Part shown: positions 16,158 to 24,886 of the stretch, in pieces | Position numbering within the stretch: the first letter of the stretch is position 1 | Layout: the number at the start of each line of letters is the position of its first letter | Assembly: GCF_900478135.1 (NCBI RefSeq) | Contig: NZ_LS483470.1 | Location: forward strand, 2,104,501 to 2,168,500 | From: Leminorella richardii | GTDB lineage: Bacteria; Pseudomonadota; Gammaproteobacteria; Enterobacterales; Enterobacteriaceae | Length of the DNA: 64,000 bases | Direction of reading: 5' to 3' | Program-made: the position numbers and the translations under genes | Notes under the pieces: model-generated | What the model was told of the DNA's origin: nothing | The model's input: the letters and a program-made list of their open reading frames with translations, nothing else | The model's database searches: none

Positions 16158-17927
16158 CTACTTGTCCTGCTGAGGGATCACGCTGATAGCCAGCTCCTGC
16201 AGCGCAGCAGGGTTAGCAAAGCTCGGCGCATCCGTTAGCGGACAAGCCGCCGCAGTCGTTTTCGGGAAAGCGATAACGTCGCGAATGTTCTCTGTTCCGG
16301 TCATCAGCATTACCAGGCGGTCTAATCCAAATGCAATGCCCGCGTGAGGAGGCGTACCGAACTTCAGTGCGTCAAGCAGGAAGCCAAACTTCTCGCGCTG
16401 CTCCTGCTCATTGATGCCCAGAATGCCAAACACTACCTGCTGCATTGTCGAGTTGTGAATACGTACGGAACCACCACCCACTTCATAGCCGTTAAGCACC
16501 ATGTCGTAAGCGTTAGCTACGGCAGACTCTGGATCGCTCTTAAGCTGCTCTGGCGTAAAGTCTTTCGCTGATGTGAACGGATGGTGCATCGCTGTCAAGC
16601 CGCCCTCACCGTCGTCTTCAAACATGGGGAAGTCAATCACCCACAGCGGCGCCCAGGTTTGTTCTTTTGTAATGCCTAAGTCACGTCCCACTTTCAGGCG
16701 CAGTGCGCCCATTGCGTCGGTGGCAATCTTTTTACTGTCCGCACCAAACAGCAGAATATCGCCATTCTTAGCGCCGGTACGCTCCAGCATGGCGCTCACT
16801 ATTTCCGGTGTCAGGAACTTGGCGATAGGGCTCTGTACGCCTTCAATTCCAGCCTGAACGTCATTAATTTTCGCCCACGCCAGCCCTTTCGCGCCGTAGA
16901 TAGACACAAACTGAGTGTACTCATCGATTTGCTTGCGGGTCAGCTCTGCTCCACCGGGTACTGCCATAGCAATCACGCGCCCTTTAGGGTCGTTTGCCGG
17001 GCCGGAGAATACCTTAAAGTCAACGTCTTTAACCAAATCGGCGACATCTACCAGTTCAATGGGGTTACGCAGATCGGGCTTGTCGGAACCGTAGCGACGC
17101 ATGGCTTCAGCAAAGGTCATCACTGGGAAATCGCCCAGCTCAATGCCCTTTATCTCCAGCCACATTTCACGCACCATTTTCTCCATAACGGCACGTACCT
17201 GATCGGCAGTCATGAAAGAGGTTTCTACGTCAATCTGAGTGAATTCAGGCTGGCGATCGGCACGAAGGTCTTCATCGCGGAAGCATTTAACGATTTGATA
17301 GTAGCGGTCGAAGCCAGACATCATCAAAAGCTGTTTAAACAGCTGAGGTGACTGTGGCAGCGCATAGAACTTGCCCTTATGAACGCGGCTAGGAACCAGA
17401 TAGTCTCGCGCTCCTTCCGGAGTAGCTTTGGTCAGCATTGGCGTTTCGATATCTAGGAAGCCGTTGCTGTCCATATAGCGACGCACAAAAGCCGTCATGC
17501 GGGCGCGCATTTTCAAACGAGCAGCCATTTCAGGACGGCGCAAATCCAGATAGCGGTACTTCAGACGCTGTTCTTCACTGTTGTTCTGATTAGCGTCAAG
17601 GGGAAGCGGCTCTGAGCGGTTAATGATATTCAGCGTTTGCGCAAAAATTTCGACACCGCCGGTGGCCATATCTTTATTTACTTGGCTATCCGGACGGGCA
17701 CGCACAGTACCGGTAATTTGAATGCAGTATTCGTTGCGCAGTTCAGACGCCTGCTCAAACGCCGCCTTGCAGTCCGGATCGAAGAACACCTGCACGATAC
17801 CGTCACGGTCGCGCATATCGATAAATATCAAACCGCCCAAGTCGCGACGACGGTTAACCCAACCGCACAGAGTAACTTCCTGCCCAACGTGAGACGTGTT
17901 GAGCTGACCACAATAGTGAGTACGCAT
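16158..17927 (-). CDS. aspS: aspartyl-tRNA synthetase AspS
   Basis: Class II aminoacyl-tRNA synthetase charging tRNA-Asp. An N-terminal OB-fold anticodon-binding domain (residues 1-105, QEVTLCGWVNRRRDLGGLIF) is followed by the catalytic core with motif 2 FRDEDLRADRQPEFTQID near residue 217. A bacterial GAD insertion domain spans about 285-420. Motif 3 (GIAFGLDRLVML) is near residue 530. Length 589 (E. coli 590). It lies 12 bases after the zinc-ribbon gene and leads into nudB, yebC and ruvC. Confidence 0.97.
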   Translation of the reverse strand: MRTHYCGQLNTSHVGQEVTLCGWVNRRRDLGGLIFIDMRDRDGIVQVFFDPDCKAAFEQASELRNEYCIQITGTVRARPDSQVNKDMATGGVEIFAQTLNIINRSEPLPLDANQNNSEEQRLKYRYLDLRRPEMAARLKMRARMTAFVRRYMDSNGFLDIETPMLTKATPEGARDYLVPSRVHKGKFYALPQSPQLFKQLLMMSGFDRYYQIVKCFRDEDLRADRQPEFTQIDVETSFMTADQVRAVMEKMVREMWLEIKGIELGDFPVMTFAEAMRRYGSDKPDLRNPIELVDVADLVKDVDFKVFSGPANDPKGRVIAMAVPGGAELTRKQIDEYTQFVSIYGAKGLAWAKINDVQAGIEGVQSPIAKFLTPEIVSAMLERTGAKNGDILLFGADSKKIATDAMGALRLKVGRDLGITKEQTWAPLWVIDFPMFEDDGEGGLTAMHHPFTSAKDFTPEQLKSDPESAVANAYDMVLNGYEVGGGSVRIHNSTMQQVVFGILGINEQEQREKFGFLLDALKFGTPPHAGIAFGLDRLVMLMTGTENIRDVIAFPKTTAAACPLTDAPSFANPAALQELAISVIPQQDK

Positions 17928-17939
17928 AACGCTATCCTT

Positions 17940-18200
17940 TTATTCAGCCGAACCGGCCGCCGGGCAGTTGGCTCGGCAAACTTCGGCACAACGGGTATCT
18001 GATGGACTATTCTTACGGCGTTGCGGAGCATCACTCGCATACCAGCCGGAACCTTTTAGCTGAAAGCCTCCGGGGGAAATCAGTTTTTTTAATGCGGCTT
18101 CACCGCACTGTGGGCACTCTACCAGCGGCGCATCGGAAAACTTCTGTAGTTTATCCATGCGATGGCGGCAGACGCCACATTCATATTCATAAATCGGCAT
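17940..18200 (-). CDS. FmdB-family zinc ribbon protein
   Basis: An 86-residue protein with the FmdB zinc-ribbon signature: MPIYEYECGVCRHRMDKLQK followed by a second CPQCG knuckle near residues 34-38, which together make a four-cysteine zinc site. The C-terminal tail (from about residue 55) contains two extra cysteines but no recognised domain. FmdB-type genes are often found directly ahead of aspS in gammaproteobacteria outside Escherichia, and the 12-base spacing to aspS here fits co-transcription. The molecular role is unknown; a link to translation or regulation is only inferred from position. Confidence 0.85.
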   Translation of the reverse strand: MPIYEYECGVCRHRMDKLQKFSDAPLVECPQCGEAALKKLISPGGFQLKGSGWYASDAPQRRKNSPSDTRCAEVCRANCPAAGSAE

Positions 18201-18366
18201 AATTATCGTTTTGAACGCAGATTATTGACGATCTGTCTAGGCGAACTGTTCAAAATCCAGCCTAAATCTTACCCAAAAGCCCGTTATTATAATAGAAATA
18301 ATGACCGCAGATAAGAGTACATCGCCGCGTTGACGCAAGATGCGTTGCATTTCGTGATTAAATGAA

Positions 18367-18403
18367 CAAAAAAACGCCACCTTTTGAGAAAACAAGGTGT
18401 TTC
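18367..18403 (-). terminator. orphan terminator-like hairpin, minus strand
   Basis: Read on the minus strand, AACACCTT and AAGGTGGCGTT flank an 8- to 10-base loop and are followed by TTTTTTT. The stem is imperfect, and no minus-strand gene lies upstream that it would serve. Confidence 0.35.
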
Positions 18404-18474
18404 ACTGCTTAATTCGCATTTTATCATCGAGAAAAAACGATAAAGCAAAGCGTTACAGACTGGCAAGCATTATG

Positions 18475-18498
18475 TTTTTTGTTTTATAAAACAAAAAA
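18475..18498. repeat. perfect 24-bp AT-rich palindrome
   Basis: TTTTTTGTTTTA followed immediately by its exact complement TAAAACAAAAAA, with no spacer, 89 bases before yecN. It may be an operator or a cruciform-prone element; nothing identifies a binding protein. Confidence 0.6.
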
Positions 18499-18586
18499 TA
18501 ACTCACTATCTTCGTTTTATAGCGGAAAAATTCCCTATTGAGGGTTATGATTCTATTGTAAAAATAGCGTTTAGTGAGGTAAACAG

Positions 18587-18982
18587 ATGGTTAGCGCACT
18601 GTATGCAGTACTGAGTGCACTCCTCTTGTTCAAGCTGTCTCTGAATGTCGTCAAGCTGCGTACTCAGTACCGCGTTCCCTTTGGCGACGGCGGATTTTAT
18701 GAATTGCAAACCGCTATTCGCCTGCACGGCAACGCCGTCGAAAATCTGCCGATCGCGCTGATCATGATGGTCATCATGGAGATGAATGGCGCTAACGTTT
18801 GGCTGGTGCACGTCAGCGGTATTATTCTGATGCTTGGTCGCGCTGCGCACTATTACGGCCTACACCATCACGACTGGCGCTGGCGTCGTTCCGGAATGAG
18901 CGCTACCTATATATCAATGACTATCATGGCGCTCGCCAACCTGTACTACCTGCCCTGGGAGCAGCTTTTTATCCTCTATTAA
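18587..18982 (+). CDS. yecN: MAPEG-family membrane protein YecN
   Basis: A 131-residue inner-membrane protein (same length as E. coli YecN) of the MAPEG family, whose eukaryotic members act on eicosanoids and glutathione; the bacterial function is unknown. Four hydrophobic segments are visible. The family motif ELQTAIRLHGNAVENLPIAL is at about residues 39-58, and GRAAHYYGLHHHDWRWRRSG near residue 85 holds the basic/aromatic cluster. It precedes cmoA as in E. coli, separated by 150 bases. Confidence 0.92.
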   Translation: MVSALYAVLSALLLFKLSLNVVKLRTQYRVPFGDGGFYELQTAIRLHGNAVENLPIALIMMVIMEMNGANVWLVHVSGIILMLGRAAHYYGLHHHDWRWRRSGMSATYISMTIMALANLYYLPWEQLFILY

Positions 18983-19132
18983 TAACGTTATTAATAGCTT
19001 TCTGTTAAAAACAAACCGTGTTTGTTTTTTTCATTTCAGCGCCTGTGCCCAACGCTCGCGCTTTACAGACATTAGCCCCTCGCTCTGATAAACTATCGCC
19101 CCTGATTACTTTCTATCAACGCCATCACCGAT

Positions 19133-19879
19133 ATGCCAAACAGAGATACACTCTTTTCCGCCCCTATAGACAAACTGGGCGACTGGACCTTTGACGAGCG
19201 AGTCGCCGAAGTTTTTCCCGATATGATTCAGCGCTCCGTGCCCGGCTACTCCAATATTATCTCTATGATAGGCATGCTAACGGAGCGCTTCGCTCGCGCT
19301 GACAGCACCCTGTACGATCTTGGATGCTCTCTCGGCGCCGCTACGCTTTCTATGCGCCGCGGCGTCCGCGTGGAGAATTGCCGCATTGTGGCTGTAGACA
19401 ACTCCCCAGCGATGGTCGAGCGCTGCCGCCGCCACATTGACGCCTTTCGCGCTACAACACCGGTAGACGTCATTGAAGCCGACATTCGCGACGTCGCCAT
19501 TGAAAATGCGTCGATGGTTGTCCTCAACTTTACGCTCCAGTTTCTGGAGCCTGACGATCGACAAACGCTGCTTAACCGCGTTTATCAAGGGCTCTTGCCC
19601 GGCGGAGTATTGGTGCTATCAGAAAAATTCTCTTTTGAAGACCGCCCTATCGGCGAGCTGCTGTTTGATATGCACCACGACTTTAAGCGCGCCAACGGCT
19701 ACAGCGAGCTGGAAATCAGCCAGAAACGCAGCATGCTGGAAAACGTCATGCTGACTGACAGTGTAGAAGCCCACAAGGCTCGACTGCACCGCGCCGGTTT
19801 TTCCCATGCAGAGACCTGGTTCCAGTGCTTTAACTTCGGTTCTCTTATCGCCGTCAAAGACGAGGCTGCACATGATTGA
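19133..19879 (+). CDS. cmoA: carboxy-SAM synthase CmoA
   Basis: Rossmann-fold enzyme that converts S-adenosylmethionine and prephenate into carboxy-S-adenosylmethionine, the donor for tRNA wobble-uridine modification. The SAM-binding motif YDLGCSLGAATLSM is at about residues 62-75, with the acidic strand IVAVDNSPAMVERCRRHI following. Length 248 (E. coli 247). It overlaps the start of cmoB by 8 bases, the usual coupled arrangement. Confidence 0.96.
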   Translation: MPNRDTLFSAPIDKLGDWTFDERVAEVFPDMIQRSVPGYSNIISMIGMLTERFARADSTLYDLGCSLGAATLSMRRGVRVENCRIVAVDNSPAMVERCRRHIDAFRATTPVDVIEADIRDVAIENASMVVLNFTLQFLEPDDRQTLLNRVYQGLLPGGVLVLSEKFSFEDRPIGELLFDMHHDFKRANGYSELEISQKRSMLENVMLTDSVEAHKARLHRAGFSHAETWFQCFNFGSLIAVKDEAAHD

Positions 19880-20846
19880 CTTCGGTGACTTCTATCGGCT
19901 GATTGCCAAAAGTCCCTTAAGCCACTGGCTAGAAACCCTGCCGTCTCAGCTAGCCTCGTGGCAAAAAGAATCCCTACACGGTCAGTTCAAGCAGTGGATT
20001 AACGCCGTTGAATATATGCCGCAGGTCTCTCCGGAGCGACTGGATTTACTGCACAGCGTCACCGCACAAGCGGCTTCAGGAGCACTCAGCGAAGGCCAAA
20101 TACAGGGTATCACCACTCACCTTCGCGCTCTGATGCCCTGGCGCAAGGGGCCGTTTCACCTCTACGGCATTCATATCGATACAGAATGGCGTTCAGACTG
20201 GAAATGGCAGCGAGTTGCGCCTCACCTTTCCTCACTGGTAGGCCGAACCGTTCTAGACGTCGGCTGCGGCAGTGGCTACCACATGTGGCGCATGGTCGGC
20301 GCTGGTGCACATCTGGCCGTTGGAATTGATCCTACCCAGCTGTTTTTATGTCAGTTCGAAGCGGTGCGCAAACTGCTCGGCGGCGACCAGCGCGCGCACC
20401 TTCTGCCGCTAGGCATTGAGCAGCTTCCCGCGCTAGGTGCGTTTGATACGGTGTTCTCCATGGGCGTGCTGTATCACCGCCGCTCTCCCCTTGACCACCT
20501 TTACCAGCTTAAAAGCCAGCTGGTCAGCGGCGGCGAACTGGTGCTGGAAACGCTGGTTGTTCACGGCGATGCACAAACGGTTCTGTTGCCGGGCGAGCGC
20601 TACGCTCAAATGAGAAACGTCTACTTCATTCCCTCTACGGAAGCGTTAGTTCGCTGGCTAGAAAAGTGTGGTTTTGTCGACGTTCGCGTGGTAGACATAT
20701 GTCCAACGACCGTAGATGAACAGCGCCGAACCGAGTGGATGACCAGTGAATCACTGGCTGACTTTTTAGATCCTCGTGACGAAACCAAAACCTGCGAAGG
20801 CTACCCAGCCCCCGTCAGAGCCGTTCTTATTGCTAAAAGGCCTTAA
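19872..20846 (+). CDS. cmoB: tRNA U34 carboxymethyltransferase CmoB
   Basis: Transfers the carboxymethyl group from carboxy-SAM to 5-hydroxyuridine-34 of tRNAs, giving cmo5U for wobble decoding. The start at 19872 (MIDFGDFYRLIAKSPLSHWL) matches E. coli CmoB and gives 324 residues (E. coli 323); earlier in-frame codons lie inside cmoA. The SAM site VLDVGCGSGYHMWRM is near residue 122, and MGVLYHRRSPLDHLYQLK near residue 197 is a CmoB hallmark. It is followed after 17 bases by a lipoprotein gene that may share its transcript. Confidence 0.96.
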   Translation: MIDFGDFYRLIAKSPLSHWLETLPSQLASWQKESLHGQFKQWINAVEYMPQVSPERLDLLHSVTAQAASGALSEGQIQGITTHLRALMPWRKGPFHLYGIHIDTEWRSDWKWQRVAPHLSSLVGRTVLDVGCGSGYHMWRMVGAGAHLAVGIDPTQLFLCQFEAVRKLLGGDQRAHLLPLGIEQLPALGAFDTVFSMGVLYHRRSPLDHLYQLKSQLVSGGELVLETLVVHGDAQTVLLPGERYAQMRNVYFIPSTEALVRWLEKCGFVDVRVVDICPTTVDEQRRTEWMTSESLADFLDPRDETKTCEGYPAPVRAVLIAKRP

Positions 20847-20863
20847 TCCAAAAGGACAAGGGA

Positions 20864-21682
20864 ATGATCAAGACTCTGTTTGTTGGTGCAGCCCTGCTCT
20901 TTGTCAGCGGCTGTACGGTACAGGTTTCAAACCCGCAGGAAGATGTCTCCGCTCAGGGAAATAGCCTCCCCGTAGACATTCAGCTCCAGCGTATTCACTC
21001 CTACCCTGAAGGCGGTAGCCGGGTTATTCCAGCGTCACACATGAAAGCGGGTGATATTCTGCTGACATCCCCCTACGGGCCTACGTCTCTCGGTATTCGC
21101 CTGTTTAGTGGTTCTACCGTCAGCCACGCGGCTATTTACCTTGGTAATGACAAAGTGGTTGAAGCCGTCGGCGGCAGCGGCGTTCAAATCGTTACGCTGG
21201 AACAGGCGCTCAATCACAATTCAAAGATCGTCGTTATGCGCGTCCCTGGGTTGACAGAAGAACAGGCGCTTCTGATTCAAAGCTTCTCGGAAGAAAAGTT
21301 GGGGAAACACTACAACTATAACGGTGTTGCGCTGATGGCGCCGTTTATGATGACTCGACAGCTGTGCAGTTTGAACCCTTTTTCCGCAGAGTTTCGCAAC
21401 GACTGTATCTCCATGATGGCTAAAATTCAGCTAGGCAATGACGATGACGCCAAAGGTAACTACTTCTGCTCTCAGTTTGTTATTGAAGCATACAACCGTG
21501 CCGGATTGCCGATAACCGAGTCTGCCCCCGTTTGGATTAGCCCGGTTGACCTTCTGCACATGCGTGAAGGCGATGTGGCCTTTTTCACGCCTAACGTCCC
21601 ATTACAATACGTAGGGCATCTTAAGCGAGGGATGGTAGAAAGCACCACATTAGCTGTGCGGCAGTTTTTTCAAATAGATTAA
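20864..21682 (+). CDS. yaeF: YaeF-like NlpC/P60-type lipoprotein
   Basis: Predicted envelope lipoprotein of the YaeF/YiiX permuted NlpC/P60 (papain-like) group. A signal peptide with lipobox LFVSGC ends at Cys17. Catalytic-type residues are the His in STVSHAAIYLG (about residue 87) and the Cys in GNYFCSQFVIEAYNRAG (about residue 205), in the permuted His-before-Cys order. The block FMMTRQLCSLNPFSAEFR and the ending LQYVGHLKRG closely follow E. coli YaeF. The substrate is unknown; related enzymes act on amide or ester bonds in cell-wall or lipid material. Its position after cmoB differs from E. coli. Confidence 0.85.
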   Translation: MIKTLFVGAALLFVSGCTVQVSNPQEDVSAQGNSLPVDIQLQRIHSYPEGGSRVIPASHMKAGDILLTSPYGPTSLGIRLFSGSTVSHAAIYLGNDKVVEAVGGSGVQIVTLEQALNHNSKIVVMRVPGLTEEQALLIQSFSEEKLGKHYNYNGVALMAPFMMTRQLCSLNPFSAEFRNDCISMMAKIQLGNDDDAKGNYFCSQFVIEAYNRAGLPITESAPVWISPVDLLHMREGDVAFFTPNVPLQYVGHLKRGMVESTTLAVRQFFQID

Positions 21683-21701
21683 CCCTATAGCCTATTAGAC
21701 A

Positions 21702-21730
21702 TTAAAAAGCCGGAACGCACTGTTCCGGCT
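21702..21730 (-). terminator. bidirectional terminator yaeF/cutC
   Basis: GCCGGAAC (21709-21716) pairs with GTTCCGGC (21722-21729) across a 5-base loop. The minus-strand side continues TTTTTAAT, so it mainly ends cutC. Confidence 0.85.
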
Positions 21731-21763
21731 CTTTACATAAAGACCGCTCTTTTTATCGCAACG

Positions 21764-22534
21764 TTATACTCTAACGCCATACAGCGGAGAGCGAACTATC
21801 TCAGGGGCAAACATTGCCTTCATCGCCGCCACCATATCGCCGTCAACCTGAAAGCGTTCAAACTCGTCGCCTTCCCCGCCCAATCCAATATTTACACCCG
21901 CTTTGCGATAGCGCATGGGGGAAGCGACCACCAGTCCCGCAGAGGTATGCACTTCCCGTGCGCCCGCTCCGATAAACTTGTGAATATTAGTAAGCCGCAC
22001 GCCGCCGCCGGGAACGATAACCGGCTTCTGGCTCTGCTGAATAAGGCGGCAGATAAGCGGCAAGCCAACCTCAGCCGTTTGCTGCTGACCCGAGGTCAAA
22101 ATGCGGTCGACGCCCATGTCCGTTAACTGTGCTAACGCCAGAAGAGGATTGACGCACATATCAAAGGCTCGGTGAAACGTTACCGACATTCCCTGCGTCA
22201 ATGACAGGATCTGCTGCATTCTCTCCCTGTCGATAGCGCCGTCTTCCGTCAACATGCCGATAGCGATGCCAGAAAAACCAAGCTCGCGAATGCGCGCGAT
22301 ATCGCTTTTCATAATACTGAATTCGCTGTTTGAATAGCAGAAGTCACCGCCTCTGGGGCGCACAATCGGATGTACTGGGATCGCGATATTCTGTGCAACC
22401 CACTCCAGCACACCGATACTCGGCGTTATTCCACCTTCGGTTTTACTGGCGCACAGCTCTATGCGATCCGCGCCTGCTCGCTCCGCTACCGCCGCACAGT
22501 CAGCGCTGTAGCAACACACTTCCAGCTTTGGCAT
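21764..22534 (-). CDS. cutC: CutC family protein
   Basis: TIM-barrel protein of the CutC family, first linked to copper tolerance in E. coli, though later work questioned a direct copper role. The typical start PKLEVCCYSADCAAVAERAG, then IPVHPIVRPRGGDFCYS (about residue 52) and VTFHRAFDMC (about residue 122), are near-invariant in the family. The ATG at 22534 is chosen over the GTG at 22537 because AGGAGG lies 5 bases before the ATG. It is divergent from the MalY-type gene. In E. coli the sigma-E RNA MicL arises from the end of cutC; no convincing sigma-E promoter was seen here. Confidence 0.93.
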   Translation of the reverse strand: MPKLEVCCYSADCAAVAERAGADRIELCASKTEGGITPSIGVLEWVAQNIAIPVHPIVRPRGGDFCYSNSEFSIMKSDIARIRELGFSGIAIGMLTEDGAIDRERMQQILSLTQGMSVTFHRAFDMCVNPLLALAQLTDMGVDRILTSGQQQTAEVGLPLICRLIQQSQKPVIVPGGGVRLTNIHKFIGAGAREVHTSAGLVVASPMRYRKAGVNIGLGGEGDEFERFQVDGDMVAAMKAMFAPEIVRSPLYGVRV

Positions 22535-22641
22535 CACCCCCTCCTAATCACCGAAAATCAAAACACCGCTTGAGCAAGTCGACGCATCTGACGTAGTCTA
22601 CTGAAGACAAACTGCAATAACGGTGGATTAAGGATTTAAGT

Positions 22642-23796
22642 ATGGCATCGAATTTTGATTTATATGTGGAGAGGCGTCACACAGATAGTGATAAGTGGCA
22701 CAAATATGAAAATAAGGAGATTATTCCGCTATGGGTCGCAGATAGCGATTTCAAATCGCCCGATGCCGTTATTGATGCTCTACAGCGCCGAGTTGCTCAC
22801 GGCGTGTTTGGCTATGGCTATCCGTCCCCCGAACTGATAGAGGTTTTCATCTCTCGGATGAAGTCCCTCTATAACTGGGACGTAAAGCCTGAGTGGCTGG
22901 TATTTCTGCCGGGGCTGGTTAGCGGATTAAACCTTTGCGTTCGCGCACTCACCACACCGGAACAGGCAACCATCGCACCGCATCCTATTTATCCGCCGTT
23001 TATGAAATCCGCTCGTTTGGCTAATCGTCAGCAAATTTCCGCCCCGGTGAAGCTTCAAGGCAAGCGCTGGGTGCTAGATCTTGATGCCGCAGAGCCACAG
23101 TTGACCGGTAGCGAAAAGCTATTGATGCTCTGTAACCCACAAAATCCCGGCGGCACTGTCTATCGTCGCCCCGAGCTGTTGGCTCAGCTTGATTTCGCAC
23201 AGCGCCACAACCTGATAGTCTGCTCAGACGAAATCCACTGCGACCTTCTGCTGGAAGAAGGACTAGAACATATTCCCTTCTGCACCTTAAGTGAAGATGC
23301 TGCACAGCGCTCCATTACGCTAATGGCTCCGTCCAAAACCTTTAACATTGCCGGTCTGGGGGCCTCTATTGCGGTGATCCCTAACGCCGTGCTGCGTAAC
23401 CGCTTTATTGAAGCGCGCACGGGTATTGTGCCAAGCGTCGATATCTTAGCCTATGTGGCGGCCACAGCGGCCTATCAGGGAGGAAGTGAATGGTTGGCAG
23501 AACAGCTGGTTTATCTGCGCGCTAACCGCGATCTGCTGCTGGAAAGGATTAACGCTATTCCCGGCCTGAAGCTGATGCCGATTGAGGCGACCTATCTGGC
23601 CTGGATTGACGCATCCGGGCTGCCGGTCAGCAACCCGCACGCCTTCTTTGAAGAAGCCGGCGTTGGCCTTTCTCCGGGAAGTGATTTCGGCAATCCTCAC
23701 TTTATCCGCCTGAATTTCGGCTGCCGTCGGGAGCTGCTGCTTGAAGCGCTTGAGCGTATGGAGAAAGCCGTCGCTGCGCTGCCGATAGAAGCCTAG
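22642..23796 (+). CDS. MalY/PatB-family PLP-dependent C-S lyase
   Basis: Pyridoxal-phosphate aminotransferase-fold enzyme of the MalY/PatB group, which cleaves cystathionine or other cysteine conjugates to a thiol, pyruvate and ammonia. Visible residues: PLWVADSDFKSPDAVIDALQ (about 29-48), the Asp of CSDEIHCDLLL (about 195) and the Schiff-base lysine in APSKTFNIAGL (about 233). The C-terminal Arg region FIRLNFGCRR is also present. Length 384 is normal. No maltose regulator genes are nearby, so a role in sulfur-compound metabolism is more likely than MalY-like regulation. It is monocistronic, with its own terminator. Confidence 0.88.
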   Translation: MASNFDLYVERRHTDSDKWHKYENKEIIPLWVADSDFKSPDAVIDALQRRVAHGVFGYGYPSPELIEVFISRMKSLYNWDVKPEWLVFLPGLVSGLNLCVRALTTPEQATIAPHPIYPPFMKSARLANRQQISAPVKLQGKRWVLDLDAAEPQLTGSEKLLMLCNPQNPGGTVYRRPELLAQLDFAQRHNLIVCSDEIHCDLLLEEGLEHIPFCTLSEDAAQRSITLMAPSKTFNIAGLGASIAVIPNAVLRNRFIEARTGIVPSVDILAYVAATAAYQGGSEWLAEQLVYLRANRDLLLERINAIPGLKLMPIEATYLAWIDASGLPVSNPHAFFEEAGVGLSPGSDFGNPHFIRLNFGCRRELLLEALERMEKAVAALPIEA

Positions 23797-23805
23797 TAGA
23801 CTCTT

Positions 23806-23845
23806 ACGCCGTTGGGTGGTTTTGTCACTTAACGGCGTCGTCTTT
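23806..23845 (+). terminator. terminator of MalY/PatB-type gene
   Basis: ACGCCGTT (23806-23813) pairs with AACGGCGT (23831-23838), 17-base loop, then CGTCTTTTT. It overlaps the 3' end of the convergent yecM. Confidence 0.65.
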
Positions 23846-24403
23846 TTCTGAATCAACTACGTCTCGAATACTGTAAGGATGCAGTTTTATCGTCACGCCA
23901 TTGTCTGTGACTGCCAGCGTCGGATTCGGCAGCCTTTCTCCCTCCCCCGCCGGATTGTTGAATTTAAGCTTCAGTTGAGGCATCAGCAGCACTTCATCAG
24001 AAAATAGCCCAAGAGCCGTTTGATGAAAATCATCCTCGTTGGCGCAGGGTACCACCCACTCCACATGCTCCCAGCCTTCATGTGGATATAGCTTGCTTCC
24101 TGGATATGGTAACTCAACGCAGTCAATGTCCCACTCACCAACTTGCAGCGGCTCATGCAGGCTAAACAGGCAGATAGGCCGTCCATTAATCTCTTTTTCT
24201 GATATCAGCGTAGCGCACTGCATAAAGCCACTGCGCCACCTTTCTGCTGTAGCCTGCTGGAAACAGCGAACTGAGACATGATCCGCATGATAGTTGATTA
24301 AAGAAAGATCTAAACGAGTCAGTAATTCCTGAAGCCTTTGCTGAAAAGCCGGCAGATCCTGCTGAAGGTCCTGTAGCTCGGCAACCTGATGAAATGAAAG
24401 CAC
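23825..24403 (-). CDS. yecM: VOC-superfamily protein YecM
   Basis: Homologue of E. coli YecM, a vicinal-oxygen-chelate fold protein predicted to bind metal; the reaction is unknown. Conserved blocks: NYHADHVSVRC, ATAERWRSGFMQC, HEGWEHVEWVVP and GERLPNPTLAVTDNGVTIKL. The GTG at 24403 is preferred: GGGAG lies 6 bases before it, and the resulting MLSFHQVAELQDL aligns with the E. coli start, giving 192 residues (E. coli 188). A TTG at 24430 would add nine residues. In E. coli yecM is divergent from argS; here argS is 35 kb away. Confidence 0.9.
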   Translation of the reverse strand: MLSFHQVAELQDLQQDLPAFQQRLQELLTRLDLSLINYHADHVSVRCFQQATAERWRSGFMQCATLISEKEINGRPICLFSLHEPLQVGEWDIDCVELPYPGSKLYPHEGWEHVEWVVPCANEDDFHQTALGLFSDEVLLMPQLKLKFNNPAGEGERLPNPTLAVTDNGVTIKLHPYSIRDVVDSEKDDAVK

Positions 24404-24886
24404 AGCGTTCTCCCGAATGCGATTGTTCAAGTCGGCCTAAAGTTGGCGGCGCTATTATTCACCATAAGTGCGCTGCGGCAAAGTGGCGCCTCTCTTTTTG
24501 TTCCGCTTTCAGCGCTACCGAACGAATGAAAAATCCAATGGGGGATTAGAATCGCTAAGACGACAAAATCAGCAGTACGTTTCAATCGTTGAGGATGATG
24601 TAAAAACACAAAGGCTCGGAAAACCGAGCCTTTTAGATACTGAATAGGTCGTGCATTAAAAGATATCTGTTAGCAGGTCAGAAAATATTAAAACGGTTGC
24701 TACCTTAAGCCCACTTCACGTTATAGATTCAATACAGTATCACCTAAGAACGCAAGAAGGCGTATTTCTGATTTATCGTTATCATACTTTTATTACAACA
24801 GATGCCATTATGTTAAGCGACAGAAATATTTCCAGTAACTCGACTCTGTAAAGTACTCTTAAGATAAATCATATCTCAAAATGTTT
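24404..24886. other. gene-free stretch between yecM and InsA-like gene
   Basis: No supported gene. It holds the yecM promoter side and a strong hairpin (24611-24634). The rest is AT-rich with no further structure recognised. Confidence 0.5.
24611..24634. terminator. hairpin terminator in yecM/InsA-like gap
   Basis: AAGGCTCGG (24611-24619) pairs with CCGAGCCTT (24624-24632) across a 4-base loop. The plus side continues TTTT and the minus side TGTGTTTTTA. It may end the minus-strand InsA-like transcript 250 bases away, or it may be a remnant of the lost argS neighbourhood. Confidence 0.6.

Larger units (their letters stand above)
18201..18586. other. intergenic region fmdB-like/yecN
   Basis: These 386 bases carry no supported gene. 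They hold the divergent promoters, a terminator-like element on the minus strand (about 18367-18403) and a perfect 24-bp palindrome (18475-18498). Confidence 0.5.

Noticed and set aside
21683..21960. MicL-like sigma-E small RNA at the 3' end of cutC
   Set aside because: The terminator is present, but no -35/-10 pair close to GGAACTT and GTCTAA was found in the right orientation inside cutC.
24427..24609. 60-codon minus-strand reading frame upstream of yecM
   Set aside because: No ribosome-binding site and no family features; it lies within the yecM upstream region.
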